From: Shewanella putrefaciens
GTDB taxonomy: Bacteria > Pseudomonadota > Gammaproteobacteria > Enterobacterales > Shewanellaceae
Reading direction: 5' to 3'
DNA: 64,000 bases
NCBI RefSeq assembly: GCF_016406325.1
Contig: NZ_CP066370.1
Coordinates: forward strand, 4,092,001-4,156,000
Shown here one piece after another: positions 10,904 through 19,699 of the stretch; the first letter of the stretch is position 1; the number at the start of each line of letters is the position of its first letter. Under the pieces are notes generated by a model, which made no database searches, was not told the DNA's origin, and was given only the letters and a program-made list of their open reading frames with translations. A program made the translations under genes and the position numbers.

Positions 10904-12065
10904 GCTTTTTATCCCAATATAAACGCTGCAACAGTTGGTTATAAGTCATAAATAATTGCTGCCACGATGGGCTTTGCAATTCACGAAGAGGGACTGGTTC
11001 ATTTGATACAGCAGGCGTAAATACTTGCCCCTGCTGTTTTGCATCAAAACACCAATGATCTTGCCAGCACTCTATTTCATCCATAGATAATGGCCTGCCT
11101 AAGATGGTAGAGAATGTTGTGGGATGAAAATCCTTTACTTGTTGATAATCTAACAAAATCGCTCGATTTGAGTTCAGTAAGGCATGGGTTAATTGCGCTA
11201 GATGCTGTAATACACTGATACGAAATTTATTTAAGCTAAAGGTTGTACTCACAGTTTCTATCTGCTGTATATGCCACTCAGTTGAAAGTAAACCTTGCCC
11301 TTCAACCATATGACGACCCGCAAGACGTTGGTGAGAAGCCAAAATATCCTTAGGATTACGTATCAGGCATAGCACGCGGCTCTGCGGGTAAAGTGCTAAA
11401 AGCATCGGCCAGTAAGCCAAATCCCAAGCATTCCATTTCACCACTAAATGCCGCTCACCATGCCTAAATCGCCCTTGCAGCCTTAAACATAAATCAACCA
11501 GCTTTACCTTTACTTCCTGTGACCAAAAGTCATCGCGCATAATATCGCTGCATAGCATAGATTCAGAAATTACAAGGCAATCATTTAGTTTAGAAAAACT
11601 ACTTGAAACTAAAGTTGAACCACAACGCGACCAATGGAAGATCATGAGGCAAGGATGGAGCTCGGGCACAGAGTCACACTGTGTTAAAAGAGATTTGAGT
11701 AATGTTTTAGGTTGGATAAAAATCGCCAATAAACCAAGACGAATATCGCTAATATCATCCTCAAGAAAGGGCTTAGATAATTGATTAAATGCAGGGATCC
11801 AATACACCTCTTTGCTTTGGGAGCAATAGCGATAGGGAAGCCACGCTTGGCTAAATAGTGCTAATTTTGGTGTAAAATCCTCCCACCGCTGCATATGAAC
11901 AAAATCCAGCATTTGATCTAAAGTAAGCTCAGGCCAAGCCAGCCAATCTCCCATTAAGGTGACAAATTGCTCAACACTGCTTGCTTGATGCAGTAACAAA
12001 AGTCGGTCAGGCTGATGTAATAACTGCCAATAACGGTTTTGTCTCTCTTGCATATCATTAACCAT
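10890..12065 (-). CDS. Sulfotransferase family protein
   Basis: A 391-residue protein with the PAPS-dependent sulfotransferase signature: a P-loop-like 5'-phosphosulfate-binding motif SRCGSTL at residues 146-152 after a hydrophobic strand, and the 3'-phosphate-binding segment LIRNPKD at 234-240 followed by a helix. These are the two diagnostic sites; the roughly 130 residues before the P-loop form an extra N-terminal domain I do not recognise. It overlaps the upstream dioxygenase gene by a single base (TGATG) and the GNAT gene by 14 bases. It probably transfers sulfate to a hydroxyl, perhaps one created by the two neighbouring hydroxylases; the acceptor is unknown. No signal peptide, so it should act in the cytoplasm. 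Confidence 0.82.
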   Translation of the reverse strand: MVNDMQERQNRYWQLLHQPDRLLLLHQASSVEQFVTLMGDWLAWPELTLDQMLDFVHMQRWEDFTPKLALFSQAWLPYRYCSQSKEVYWIPAFNQLSKPFLEDDISDIRLGLLAIFIQPKTLLKSLLTQCDSVPELHPCLMIFHWSRCGSTLVSSSFSKLNDCLVISESMLCSDIMRDDFWSQEVKVKLVDLCLRLQGRFRHGERHLVVKWNAWDLAYWPMLLALYPQSRVLCLIRNPKDILASHQRLAGRHMVEGQGLLSTEWHIQQIETVSTTFSLNKFRISVLQHLAQLTHALLNSNRAILLDYQQVKDFHPTTFSTILGRPLSMDEIECWQDHWCFDAKQQGQVFTPAVSNEPVPLRELQSPSWQQLFMTYNQLLQRLYWDKKHDAR

Positions 12066-13147
12066 CAGGAAGCCACAGGGTAAAAGTTAATGTATTGCAC
12101 CATACGGGGTAATTTACCCCGATTAGGACTCGCTCCGTGGGGCAAAGCATGGTGCCAAATGATGAGATCGCCCGCTTTGGCTGCTATCGATTTAACTGGC
12201 CATTCATGCCAATCCTGCTGCTGAAGCTCTATATCCGTTTTGTTCTGCTCAAGGAGCCAGTTTTCTATTTTGAGATGAAATCCAGGGACACAACAGAACG
12301 CACCTTGCTCCGCACTGGTATCGGTTAAATAAATTAATCCTTGAGTTGCAAACACTATGGGTAATTGCAGCGGCATATCCCAGTGCATATCAGGCCCTGG
12401 GAAATGCCATGTTGGTGTTTCTGGAGGATTGAAGCTGACTCTATCGGTTGTCATCACCAGATCGGTTCGCTGCCAAAGCTGTTCAAACACTTGACGGATT
12501 TTGGGTGCTTGTCGATTCGCGTCCAGTTGCGGATGGCGAAACAGTTGCAGCATAATTTTTTGCATCAATGCATGGGATTGATACCAAGTTTGGGGTTCTT
12601 TTTCATTTGCCCCTAACTGCTGCCAAATTAAGGCGCGAGTCGCAGCGCATTGCTCTACCGATAACACTTGCGGGATCACTAAGTAACCTTCGCGGAGCCA
12701 AAAGTCGAGTTGGGCATCGCTTAACACTATATTAGGGGGTAAGACCCCAGGCGTAACCGTTCGCGCAATACCTAAAGATAGATCTCGCAGGCGTTGATTT
12801 ATAACGCCAATATCTTCCGCCGTGAGCTTAGTGGTCTGCAGTATCAGCTTGATAAATGTCTGTAGATCGTCATTCTGGTATAGGGCCTTTAGCCCCGGCT
12901 CTAGACCAATACCACTGAGATCCAGCAAGGCTTTATCCAAAAGCCATTCATGGGCAAGTTGAGGGAGAGACTCGCCGCCTTTCTGTAACTGCACTTTTTG
13001 CCATAGGCGCAGTAAATGATAAATACCACCGCCTCCTAAATCCTCACTCGAGACTAAAACGGATTTCTGCAACAGGGTGTTAGCAAATGTGGCTAACGCT
13101 TCCACACTTAAAGATGATCCTGCTTCACACTCTAATTTCTGCTGCAT
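12065..13147 (-). CDS. Phytanoyl-CoA dioxygenase-like Fe(II)/2-oxoglutarate oxygenase
   Basis: A 360-residue protein. The C-terminal half carries the Fe(II)-binding facial triad HWD (H255, D257) and H337 (context ALPHGASPN), and R348, which fits the 2-oxoglutarate-binding arginine; the segment LIYLTDTSAEQGAFCCVPG is typical of PhyH-type enzymes. The first 130 residues are a separate helical domain of unknown role. The start overlaps the upstream hydroxylase gene by 23 bases and the stop overlaps the sulfotransferase start by one base, so the genes form one transcription unit. The family hydroxylates lipids, amino acids, peptides and natural products; the substrate here cannot be read from the sequence. 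Confidence 0.83.
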   Translation of the reverse strand: MQQKLECEAGSSLSVEALATFANTLLQKSVLVSSEDLGGGGIYHLLRLWQKVQLQKGGESLPQLAHEWLLDKALLDLSGIGLEPGLKALYQNDDLQTFIKLILQTTKLTAEDIGVINQRLRDLSLGIARTVTPGVLPPNIVLSDAQLDFWLREGYLVIPQVLSVEQCAATRALIWQQLGANEKEPQTWYQSHALMQKIMLQLFRHPQLDANRQAPKIRQVFEQLWQRTDLVMTTDRVSFNPPETPTWHFPGPDMHWDMPLQLPIVFATQGLIYLTDTSAEQGAFCCVPGFHLKIENWLLEQNKTDIELQQQDWHEWPVKSIAAKAGDLIIWHHALPHGASPNRGKLPRMVQYINFYPVAS

Positions 13148-13742
13148 TCACTAAATCCTTTAGCCAAGTATTCACTTCGCAATCAATCACTAAATTGATG
13201 CGTGCTTCCTGCCCTTTATTTTCAACCCAATGAACTTGATCGGCATTGATATACCAAAGCTCTCCCGCCTGCATTGGAACGCGCTTATCATCCACATAAA
13301 AATTTAACTGTGCATTCGTTTGCAGCGGCAAGTGCAATCTCGCCTCGCCATACTCAAGAGAAAGCCCTTTATCGCTATGGGGTTTAATTTCAGCCCCAGC
13401 ATGCAAACGCATCAAACGTACTGATTTAACAGGAGAACCTAAGGACTGAATAAAGCTTAAGAGCGCAGGACTAGACTCAAGACAAGGCAAATTACGCCAA
13501 TCTTCGGCCGATGATATAGAGAAGGCTTGCAAGATAGGATGGGCCCCTTGATACTCAGCGGCACAGCGCAGGACAAGAACATCCCAACCGCCCTGATAAT
13601 CACGTTGATTAACATGGGGCAACCAGTCTTGTTGCAACAATGCATTAAGTTCTACTAGTATCTGGTGGGTATTTGAAATATGAGCAAGCAAAGCAAAAGA
13701 GTCGATATCCATATCTAACGGCTGTGTTTTTAGGTCAATCAA
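13125..13742 (-). CDS. Aspartyl/asparaginyl beta-hydroxylase-like protein
   Basis: A 205-residue Fe(II)/2-oxoglutarate oxygenase of the aspartyl/asparaginyl beta-hydroxylase type. The metal ligands are H122 and D124 (KPHSD), H171 (DQVHW), and the 2-oxoglutarate-binding arginine fits R181 (ARINLVID). It is the first gene of the overlapping minus-strand set at 10.4-13.7 kb; only 76 bases separate its start from the ATG of the divergent yrfG gene, so the operon promoter must lie there or within the start of yrfG. In eukaryotes this family hydroxylates Asp or Asn in EGF-like domains; bacterial members often sit in peptide or natural-product loci. The giant surface protein downstream is rich in Asp and Asn, but a link is speculation. 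Confidence 0.84.
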   Translation of the reverse strand: MIDLKTQPLDMDIDSFALLAHISNTHQILVELNALLQQDWLPHVNQRDYQGGWDVLVLRCAAEYQGAHPILQAFSISSAEDWRNLPCLESSPALLSFIQSLGSPVKSVRLMRLHAGAEIKPHSDKGLSLEYGEARLHLPLQTNAQLNFYVDDKRVPMQAGELWYINADQVHWVENKGQEARINLVIDCEVNTWLKDLVNAAEIRV

Positions 13743-13818
13743 CCAAGCCTAGCACAACGTCACAATCATACAAGTCAGCAACACTTTAACCCATGATTTG
13801 AAACAAATGGAATATCCC

Positions 13819-14508
13819 ATGCTTAACTGGAACACTATAGACACAGTGCTACTCGACATGGATGGCACATTATTAGATTTACACTTTGATAATCATTTCT
13901 GGCTGAGTTTAGTACCACAGGAATTGAGTCAGCAGCGAGGTATTAGCACGGATGACGCGCAACAATTAGTCGTGAGTGCCTATGGAAAAGTGGCAGGAAC
14001 ACTCGATTGGTATTGCCTCGATTATTGGCAAGCAACACTTCAGCTCGACATTATGGGCTTGCATCGTACTTTGGTGGATCGCATTCAACTACGCCAAGAT
14101 AGTATGCCCTTTTTAGATGCCTTAGCCTCTGCGGGTAAAAAACGTATTCTTGTTACCAATGCGCACCCCAAGAGTCTTGCTTTAAAGCTTGAGCATACAG
14201 AACTTGGCTCAGGGCTAGATGGGATGATTTCAAGCCACGAAACAGGTTATCCCAAGGAACATCCACAATTTTGGCAAACCTTGTTTGAAAAATTTGTTCT
14301 CGACCCGAGCCGTTGCCTCTTTATCGATGACAGTGAGCCGATACTCAATGCAGCAAGGTTAGCAGGCGTGGGTCATCAACTGGGGATAGCCAATCCCGAT
14401 AGCCAAAAACCGCTAAAAATCTTTCACGACTTCCCAGCTATTACTGACTATCACTTATTACTTGATGATTTAAAACAACAAAAAGATAATAAAAACAAAG
14501 GCACCTAA
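13819..14508 (+). CDS. yrfG: YrfG, GMP/IMP nucleotidase (HAD family)
   Basis: A HAD-superfamily phosphatase of the YrfG type, which dephosphorylates purine nucleoside monophosphates. Motif I is DMDGTLLD (D13 nucleophile and D15), motif II is the LVTNAHPKS region, and motif III/IV includes GYPKEHP and FIDDSEPIL. The frame is open from a TTG at 13798 with in-frame ATGs at 13807 and 13819; I prefer 13819 because it gives the N-terminal length of the E. coli protein, though GGA at 13809-13811 is only a weak ribosome site. The stop codon TAA lies in the loop of the terminator hairpin at 14497-14517. It separates the modification gene cluster from the type II secretion operon and runs opposite to both. 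Confidence 0.9.
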   Translation: MLNWNTIDTVLLDMDGTLLDLHFDNHFWLSLVPQELSQQRGISTDDAQQLVVSAYGKVAGTLDWYCLDYWQATLQLDIMGLHRTLVDRIQLRQDSMPFLDALASAGKKRILVTNAHPKSLALKLEHTELGSGLDGMISSHETGYPKEHPQFWQTLFEKFVLDPSRCLFIDDSEPILNAARLAGVGHQLGIANPDSQKPLKIFHDFPAITDYHLLLDDLKQQKDNKNKGT

Positions 14509-14517
14509 GGTGCCTTT
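14497..14517. terminator. Bidirectional terminator between yrfG and gspN
   Basis: A perfect nine-base-pair stem (AAAGGCACC / GGTGCCTTT) with a TAA loop. On the minus strand it is followed by a long T-rich run, a good terminator for the gsp operon. On the plus strand the T-run is weaker, and the TAA loop is the yrfG stop codon. Confidence 0.85.
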
Positions 14518-14542
14518 ATCCTCTTTAAGCCGAATACTGTAA

Positions 14543-15304
14543 CTACAGCCCCGGAATACGCCCCTGATACACCACAGGGAAATAACCGTCAGTACCACGT
14601 TTACCCAGTATTCCCAATGATTCACGCATATCCTTAGGCTGCTCAGCGGTTTCTTTAATTTTAGCGGTAACACTCACCATGTTGTCCTCCACTAATTGCA
14701 AAGCGCCCACAATGCCCAACTGATTTTTAGTTTCATCGGTCATTAACTGAGCTTTACCATCAACGCAGCTTAACCCTAGCTCAATATTGCCTAATGGATA
14801 TTCACCAAACTGGTTTTTCACATGGGTTTGATTTAGAAACAGTTTGCCTGATAACTGCTCACACCAAGGCTTACCCTGCTCAAGCGTTTCGACTAATAGG
14901 CTGACTTCACCCGTTATTTCAGTTCTAAACGGCAACTTAGCATTACCAATAAGAAAACTGTCTGGCGCCTCAAAACGTAATCCTTTGGCACTTAAGCCAC
15001 CTAAAGACCAAGTGACCAGCCCTTTAGAATTGACTGGCGTCGCGCGACTACCTATCTGAAAATCAACCTTAACTTTTCCTAAAAATAACGCCCAAGGACT
15101 CAGCTCCCAGCGTATTTGCTCAAGTTGGCGTTGCGGCACACTTAAGGTTTCAATACTGCCAGACCAAATACTGCCATTCACCCCCGAAATACTGATGTTC
15201 GCAGGTAATGGCGCTAATGCTATCGCAATCTTAGCGGGAAATAGAACGACTAAAAATACTAAATAAATCAGTACACCTATGATGACTTTTTTTATCAAGC
15301 TCAC
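14543..15304 (-). CDS. gspN: Type II secretion system protein GspN
   Basis: Last gene of the gspC-N operon. The 253-residue protein has one N-terminal membrane segment (about residues 5-28) and a periplasmic beta-rich domain with the family-typical ISGVNGSIWSGSI stretch near residue 38-50. GspN is an accessory inner-membrane component of the type II secretion machine, present only in part of the family and of unclear function. Its start is 10 bases downstream of the gspM stop. The operon ends at the hairpin at 14497-14517. Confidence 0.92.
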   Translation of the reverse strand: MSLIKKVIIGVLIYLVFLVVLFPAKIAIALAPLPANISISGVNGSIWSGSIETLSVPQRQLEQIRWELSPWALFLGKVKVDFQIGSRATPVNSKGLVTWSLGGLSAKGLRFEAPDSFLIGNAKLPFRTEITGEVSLLVETLEQGKPWCEQLSGKLFLNQTHVKNQFGEYPLGNIELGLSCVDGKAQLMTDETKNQLGIVGALQLVEDNMVSVTAKIKETAEQPKDMRESLGILGKRGTDGYFPVVYQGRIPGL

Positions 15305-15314
15305 AACGACACCT

Positions 15315-15791
15315 CTATTGCGCTAATTGGATACGTCTTACTTTGACATAGCCTGGCGTACCAGCCTCAGCCAAATCAACACTTTCGAGGGATAAACCTT
15401 TTTTCTGAACCAACTCACTCAAATAACCTAATAAAGCATCAAAAGGCACATCGTCCATCCACACTTGGATCTTATCACCTTGGGGTTGCATGCGCGTGAT
15501 CACTAAGCCATAGCTACCCGCTGTTTGGTTAACCACTGAGCTTAAACTGTCAGACATTGCAGGTTTAGCACCGCTTTGCTTCAGTCCAGCAATTTTATTT
15601 GCCGTTTGCTTTACATAGTTCAAAGTTTGTTGCTGGGCAGTGAGGTTACGTAATGCATCGGCTTCAGCATTCGCAATCGGTGTCCAAATACCCCAATAGA
15701 ACACTCCTATCACCAAGAATACGGCACAAAAACCCACTAACTGTTGCTCGCGTAACGCCAGCCCCTGCCACCAAGTTCGCAAATTATTCAT
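15315..15791 (-). CDS. gspM: Type II secretion system protein GspM
   Basis: A 158-residue bitopic inner-membrane protein of the secretion platform, partner of GspL. It has a short cytoplasmic N-terminus, one membrane helix (about residues 18-38), a coiled-coil-like stretch and a small ferredoxin-like periplasmic domain. The gene starts one base after the gspL stop region, so translation is coupled. The length matches the family. Confidence 0.93.
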   Translation of the reverse strand: MNNLRTWWQGLALREQQLVGFCAVFLVIGVFYWGIWTPIANAEADALRNLTAQQQTLNYVKQTANKIAGLKQSGAKPAMSDSLSSVVNQTAGSYGLVITRMQPQGDKIQVWMDDVPFDALLGYLSELVQKKGLSLESVDLAEAGTPGYVKVRRIQLAQ

Positions 15792-15792
15792 C

Positions 15793-16980
15793 TTATTTGC
15801 TCCTCAAGGTTAAGGTGCTAGTCACTTGATCTTCAGCGCTATTCATCGTGCCACCATCGAGTTGGAAACGACGTCCAACAATTTCTTTAAATTTCTCAAT
15901 CTGTGCGTAATTTTTAGCGGTAACTTGCATACGGATCTCGTTACGAGCACTTTCAAATCTTAACGTATTGGGTTTAAGCTCAGGGACTTGCTTAAAGGCA
16001 TCCTGTAAACCAGCCAACATTGCAAAAAACTCGGCGCCACTCCCCTGCCCCTGCAAGGCTCGTAACTGACTTTCCATTTGCGAACGTAGATTCACAATCC
16101 GAGTATTACCCGGCACAACCTGTTGGTAAATCGACTCGCTCTGCGCTTTCAGATCGGCAATCTGACTATTGACTTGATGGATCGTCAGCCCCTTATTCAC
16201 AAGGGCAAGCACACAGGCGACCCCGAGTATAATGAGGGCATTTTTCCATAACATTAAGTACTTACTGTATTCGCGCTTAGGCGTATAAACACCACTGAGT
16301 AAGTTAACAGGCGCATTTAAAATACCACGGGCAAGCACCAACATTGGTAAATCTAAAGGTTGCTGTTTAAGCTCAACACCTTCAAGCTCGAAATCGGTAT
16401 AACTGGCTACTGAAATATCTTCATCCTTAGTGACCAGTTGTTTCATCGCAAGTGGCAGCCAAGAAAGTGGCAAACTTTGGCCTGTACCAGAGCCTGTTCT
16501 TAGCAGTAATTCGTTGCCAAAACGCATCGCTGCCCATTGGCATTCCTGCAATGGCAAAGCCAAACAGTCGGGAACGATACGTTTAACTTTTAACCCTGCC
16601 TCTGTTAAACAATTCAGCCAAGTTTGCATTTGTTCATGGGCAACGGCGACCACACTTAAGGCATCACCATTACGTGGTCCAACGGTAAAATGCATAGCGT
16701 CAACATCATCTGCTAGCATTTCCTCTAACATAAAAGGCAGTGCTTTCAAGGCTTGACGTTGGCCTTTTTCAGGCAAATTAACACTGGTTAGGGTCATTGC
16801 TGATGCGGGCACAAGCACATCAATAGGACGATTACCCGCACGTTCAGTTAGGGTCGCTAAACCTTGAGCATTTGCAAGTTCGCCAGAGGCGATAATTTCT
16901 TGTTCTTGCTCAGACCATACCAACCAAGAGCAAGCCTGCTCCGTGTTTCTGCCTAAGCGAATAAATAGCCGTTCACTCAC
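15793..16980 (-). CDS. gspL: Type II secretion system protein GspL
   Basis: A 395-residue inner-membrane protein that recruits the ATPase GspE to the secretion platform. The N-terminal part (about 1-240) is the actin-like cytoplasmic domain, followed by one membrane helix near residues 247-265 and a periplasmic ferredoxin-like domain. Its start lies 50 bases past the gspK stop, and gspM follows immediately. Confidence 0.94.
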   Translation of the reverse strand: MSERLFIRLGRNTEQACSWLVWSEQEQEIIASGELANAQGLATLTERAGNRPIDVLVPASAMTLTSVNLPEKGQRQALKALPFMLEEMLADDVDAMHFTVGPRNGDALSVVAVAHEQMQTWLNCLTEAGLKVKRIVPDCLALPLQECQWAAMRFGNELLLRTGSGTGQSLPLSWLPLAMKQLVTKDEDISVASYTDFELEGVELKQQPLDLPMLVLARGILNAPVNLLSGVYTPKREYSKYLMLWKNALIILGVACVLALVNKGLTIHQVNSQIADLKAQSESIYQQVVPGNTRIVNLRSQMESQLRALQGQGSGAEFFAMLAGLQDAFKQVPELKPNTLRFESARNEIRMQVTAKNYAQIEKFKEIVGRRFQLDGGTMNSAEDQVTSTLTLRSK

Positions 16981-17030
16981 AGTTTTTCTCCACCAGCTTC
17001 AACCTAAAAAAGAATTGAGCTTGATTGCTA

Positions 17031-18035
17031 TTATTTTTGTCCACCAAACTGACGGGTGAGCACTTCCATTTTGTTACCGCTGCCTTTTCTGAGCACACTC
17101 TCCATCCTAAAGATGGCATTGTCGACCTTAGCGCCGGAGGCGAGAAGGAAATACTGACTGTCGATAACAAAACTCGACTTCATTGCATCCTCCCATTTGA
17201 TCGACCGCATGGAAGAGGTTTCATAAAAATCATCTATTTTGGCAAAACCATCGCTAGGGCGTTGATTAATGACACTCTCTGCCTCACCAACTGAAATTTG
17301 CCCCTCAACCATGGCCGCAAGCAATGCAGCTTGCTCCACCTCTAAGGTGTTTACATTGAGCAATTGCCTATCATTTCCCGGAATAACACAAATATAGGGT
17401 AATAATTTCAAATAAATATCTTGGGTATATCCCATTACTGCCCGCAATTCACTACGGTGATTCATCAGGGTATTTGCGGCACGATACGACACATTTCGCG
17501 CTTCATACTCTGCATCTTCGGCGCCAAAGGGGCTGGTTGTTGTATCTTCATCGATATAATCTTTTAGGGTTTGTGTCAGACGATCCGCCGAAAAATCATC
17601 CATCCCCAAACTCACTAACAACGCTTTATATTGTCTTGCCGCCAAGGGTAACTTAGGTTGCCCATTTTCGACTTCTTTCGTTGTGGCAGACAAAGCATTT
17701 AAATTAAAGCAGGAACGCATATCGGTGATCTTGCCAGCAATTTCACCATATTCCGCCGGGAATACTACATCACTCATGGCCCAATACTGCTGCCGATGCA
17801 CCTTTCCTTCGGAATCCTCTAAATCTTGTTTTAGAATTTTTTTCGCCAACTCTTCTGCCGAAATCGTATACCAATAGGCTTGGTCGTACTGGGCTAAGTT
17901 CAATGTTCGGCGCATTGATAACTGATTACGACTGGTAATATTCGTGGCAATAATCACCACCAGTGCCACAATCAAAAGCACAACAATCAATGCGACACCG
18001 CGCTGTTTAGAGTGAAGCTGAATACGGTTTTTCAT
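17031..18035 (-). CDS. gspK: Type II secretion minor pseudopilin GspK
   Basis: A 334-residue minor pseudopilin that caps the pseudopilus with GspI and GspJ. The N-terminus has the prepilin site KQRG followed by a hydrophobic helix (VALIVVLLIVALVV), with no Glu at mature position 5, as is normal for GspK. The large alpha domain gives it its greater length compared with the other pseudopilins. Its ATG overlaps the gspJ stop by four bases (ATGA). Confidence 0.94.
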   Translation of the reverse strand: MKNRIQLHSKQRGVALIVVLLIVALVVIIATNITSRNQLSMRRTLNLAQYDQAYWYTISAEELAKKILKQDLEDSEGKVHRQQYWAMSDVVFPAEYGEIAGKITDMRSCFNLNALSATTKEVENGQPKLPLAARQYKALLVSLGMDDFSADRLTQTLKDYIDEDTTTSPFGAEDAEYEARNVSYRAANTLMNHRSELRAVMGYTQDIYLKLLPYICVIPGNDRQLLNVNTLEVEQAALLAAMVEGQISVGEAESVINQRPSDGFAKIDDFYETSSMRSIKWEDAMKSSFVIDSQYFLLASGAKVDNAIFRMESVLRKGSGNKMEVLTRQFGGQK

Positions 18036-18790
18036 TCTCGACCCTCGTCTTCGGGATCGTCATTAGGATCCACTTCGCCAGAGCCATCACCGCTACCAGT
18101 ATCTTCATTCTCTTTATTGTCGTCTTTTGGATCATCCTTATCTTTGTTGTCATCGTCATTAGACTTTTCAGGTGCCAAGGCCCCTAATGGCAACAAGAAC
18201 TTACGCTGAATTTTACCTAAACCTTCAATATCCACTTCCATCGCGATGGCTTTAGGCAGCTTAGTCGCTTCGACTTTTCGCTCCCATTTATCTTCCATAA
18301 AAAAGGAATATTCTACCGACAACACGTTATCGATGATCACAGTCTTAATCGGCTCAGCACCAAACTCAGGCTCTGGGTAGGGAAAATACCAGCGTTCCAA
18401 TCGCCCTTCTTGCACCACATAGGCGACGGACTGCAAGCTGCCTCTTGGTAATAAGCCATCGGGATTTAACCAACCCAAACGGTAAAAGACGAGTGCCTCA
18501 GATTCTGAGTCTAAAAGCTCATTACCCGTTTGGAATACCGTAGTACCACGTCCACCCTCGAGTAACCTTGGTGTTCTCGCGACCATTTGGTTTAAATCAC
18601 GCTCAATCGCACCAAAGCCTTGCTGCAATGCCTTTAGGCGAGTCGAAAAGTTTTTAGTCACTTCATCGTTGGTCAATACCGTACTTAACACAGCATTGGC
18701 CGCTACACCTATCATGGCAAAAATCGCAATAGCGATTAACATTTCAAGCAACGTAAAGCCTGTGTGAGCTTTAGTTAGTTTTAAGGACAT
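18032..18790 (-). CDS. gspJ: Type II secretion minor pseudopilin GspJ with acidic C-terminal tail
   Basis: A 252-residue minor pseudopilin; the prepilin peptidase site is HTG/FTLLEM near residue 11, followed by the membrane helix. The folded domain ends near residue 205. After it comes a tail of about 46 residues made almost entirely of Asp, Glu, Asn, Lys and Gly, which is longer and more acidic than I expect for GspJ. The tail could bind calcium or simply be a disordered extension. The gene overlaps gspI by 20 bases and gspK by four. Confidence 0.94.
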   Translation of the reverse strand: MSLKLTKAHTGFTLLEMLIAIAIFAMIGVAANAVLSTVLTNDEVTKNFSTRLKALQQGFGAIERDLNQMVARTPRLLEGGRGTTVFQTGNELLDSESEALVFYRLGWLNPDGLLPRGSLQSVAYVVQEGRLERWYFPYPEPEFGAEPIKTVIIDNVLSVEYSFFMEDKWERKVEATKLPKAIAMEVDIEGLGKIQRKFLLPLGALAPEKSNDDDNKDKDDPKDDNKENEDTGSGDGSGEVDPNDDPEDEGRE

Positions 18791-19139
18791 AACTGCTCAC
18801 TTGTGCTGCAATACGCTGATAACGCTCATCTTCACTGACGCTGATGCGGATCATTCTAAAATTATCATCCGTCGTTTTTACAACTTCTCGGCGCCAATAC
18901 CAGTCCTTTCCTGCCAGTTCAACTCGGCCTTCTTTTTTACCTAATTCAGGAAACTGAGGTTCAAGCCTGACATCGACCATCTGATTGTCAGCAACCCATT
19001 GCGCCAGAGTACGCGACTCCAGAATGGGCATATTTGCCATTTGTTCACCCAAACTTTTGGTAATTGAAACCGCCGCAACAGAAAATACCGCCAGCGCAAC
19101 AATCACTTCAAGCAAGGTCATGCCCTTAACGTATTTCAT
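18771..19139 (-). CDS. gspI: Type II secretion minor pseudopilin GspI
   Basis: A 122-residue minor pseudopilin with the site VKG/MTLLEV at residues 4-11 and a following hydrophobic helix. It forms the pseudopilus tip with GspJ and GspK. Methionine rather than phenylalanine after the cleavage site is usual for GspI. It overlaps gspH by 14 bases and gspJ by 20, so the run is tightly coupled. Confidence 0.94.
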   Translation of the reverse strand: MKYVKGMTLLEVIVALAVFSVAAVSITKSLGEQMANMPILESRTLAQWVADNQMVDVRLEPQFPELGKKEGRVELAGKDWYWRREVVKTTDDNFRMIRISVSEDERYQRIAAQVSSYVLKTN

Positions 19140-19698
19140 CTGGCCGTCCTAGAGTTAAACGCCCAAGCGCATCACCCACCACCAGTACATCAATCTGTCC
19201 CTTATCGGTTTTTGCGATAAAACTCAGTTCAAAAGCACTCATTTCACCACTGGGGAATAACATGATCTGAGGCTCTGGATGTTTCTTTTTATCCTCGGTT
19301 TTAGCTTCAATAAATGGCTCATCAAACCAAGATTTTTCCTCTTCATCTTCTTGTACTAAAGGTAAACCATCGAGCACCAAGTTTAACGACACCCCAGTCT
19401 CCATCTGTTTTTCAGACAGCATTCTGTCTTTTTCCAGAGGATTCCATTTACCATCTTTATAAAAAACAAACTGATAACTGGTTTTTTCAATCACAATACC
19501 AATAAATTGACCGCTTAAAACCGTTTCATCGAGCACTAATTCTGTCGCGGCCATAAACTGCTGCGCCGTTCTTTCAAGGGCCTGCTGTGGCCCCGAGTTA
19601 CCAATAGACATAGTCACAGCAGCAGCGGTGAGTCCCATCAGCAAAATCACCAGCATCACCTCCATTAAGGTGAAACCAGTTTGGCGCAGCTTTAGCAT
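19126..19698 (-). CDS. gspH: Type II secretion minor pseudopilin GspH
   Basis: A minor pseudopilin of 190 residues when started at the ATG at 19696-19698. This start gives a short leader MLKLRQTG followed by FTLMEVML, the prepilin peptidase site, and lies one base past the gspG stop. A longer open frame reaching 19758 exists but would overlap gspG and bury the cleavage site, so I reject it. Confidence 0.93.
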   Translation of the reverse strand: MLKLRQTGFTLMEVMLVILLMGLTAAAVTMSIGNSGPQQALERTAQQFMAATELVLDETVLSGQFIGIVIEKTSYQFVFYKDGKWNPLEKDRMLSEKQMETGVSLNLVLDGLPLVQEDEEEKSWFDEPFIEAKTEDKKKHPEPQIMLFPSGEMSAFELSFIAKTDKGQIDVLVVGDALGRLTLGRPDEIR

Positions 19699-19699
19699 T

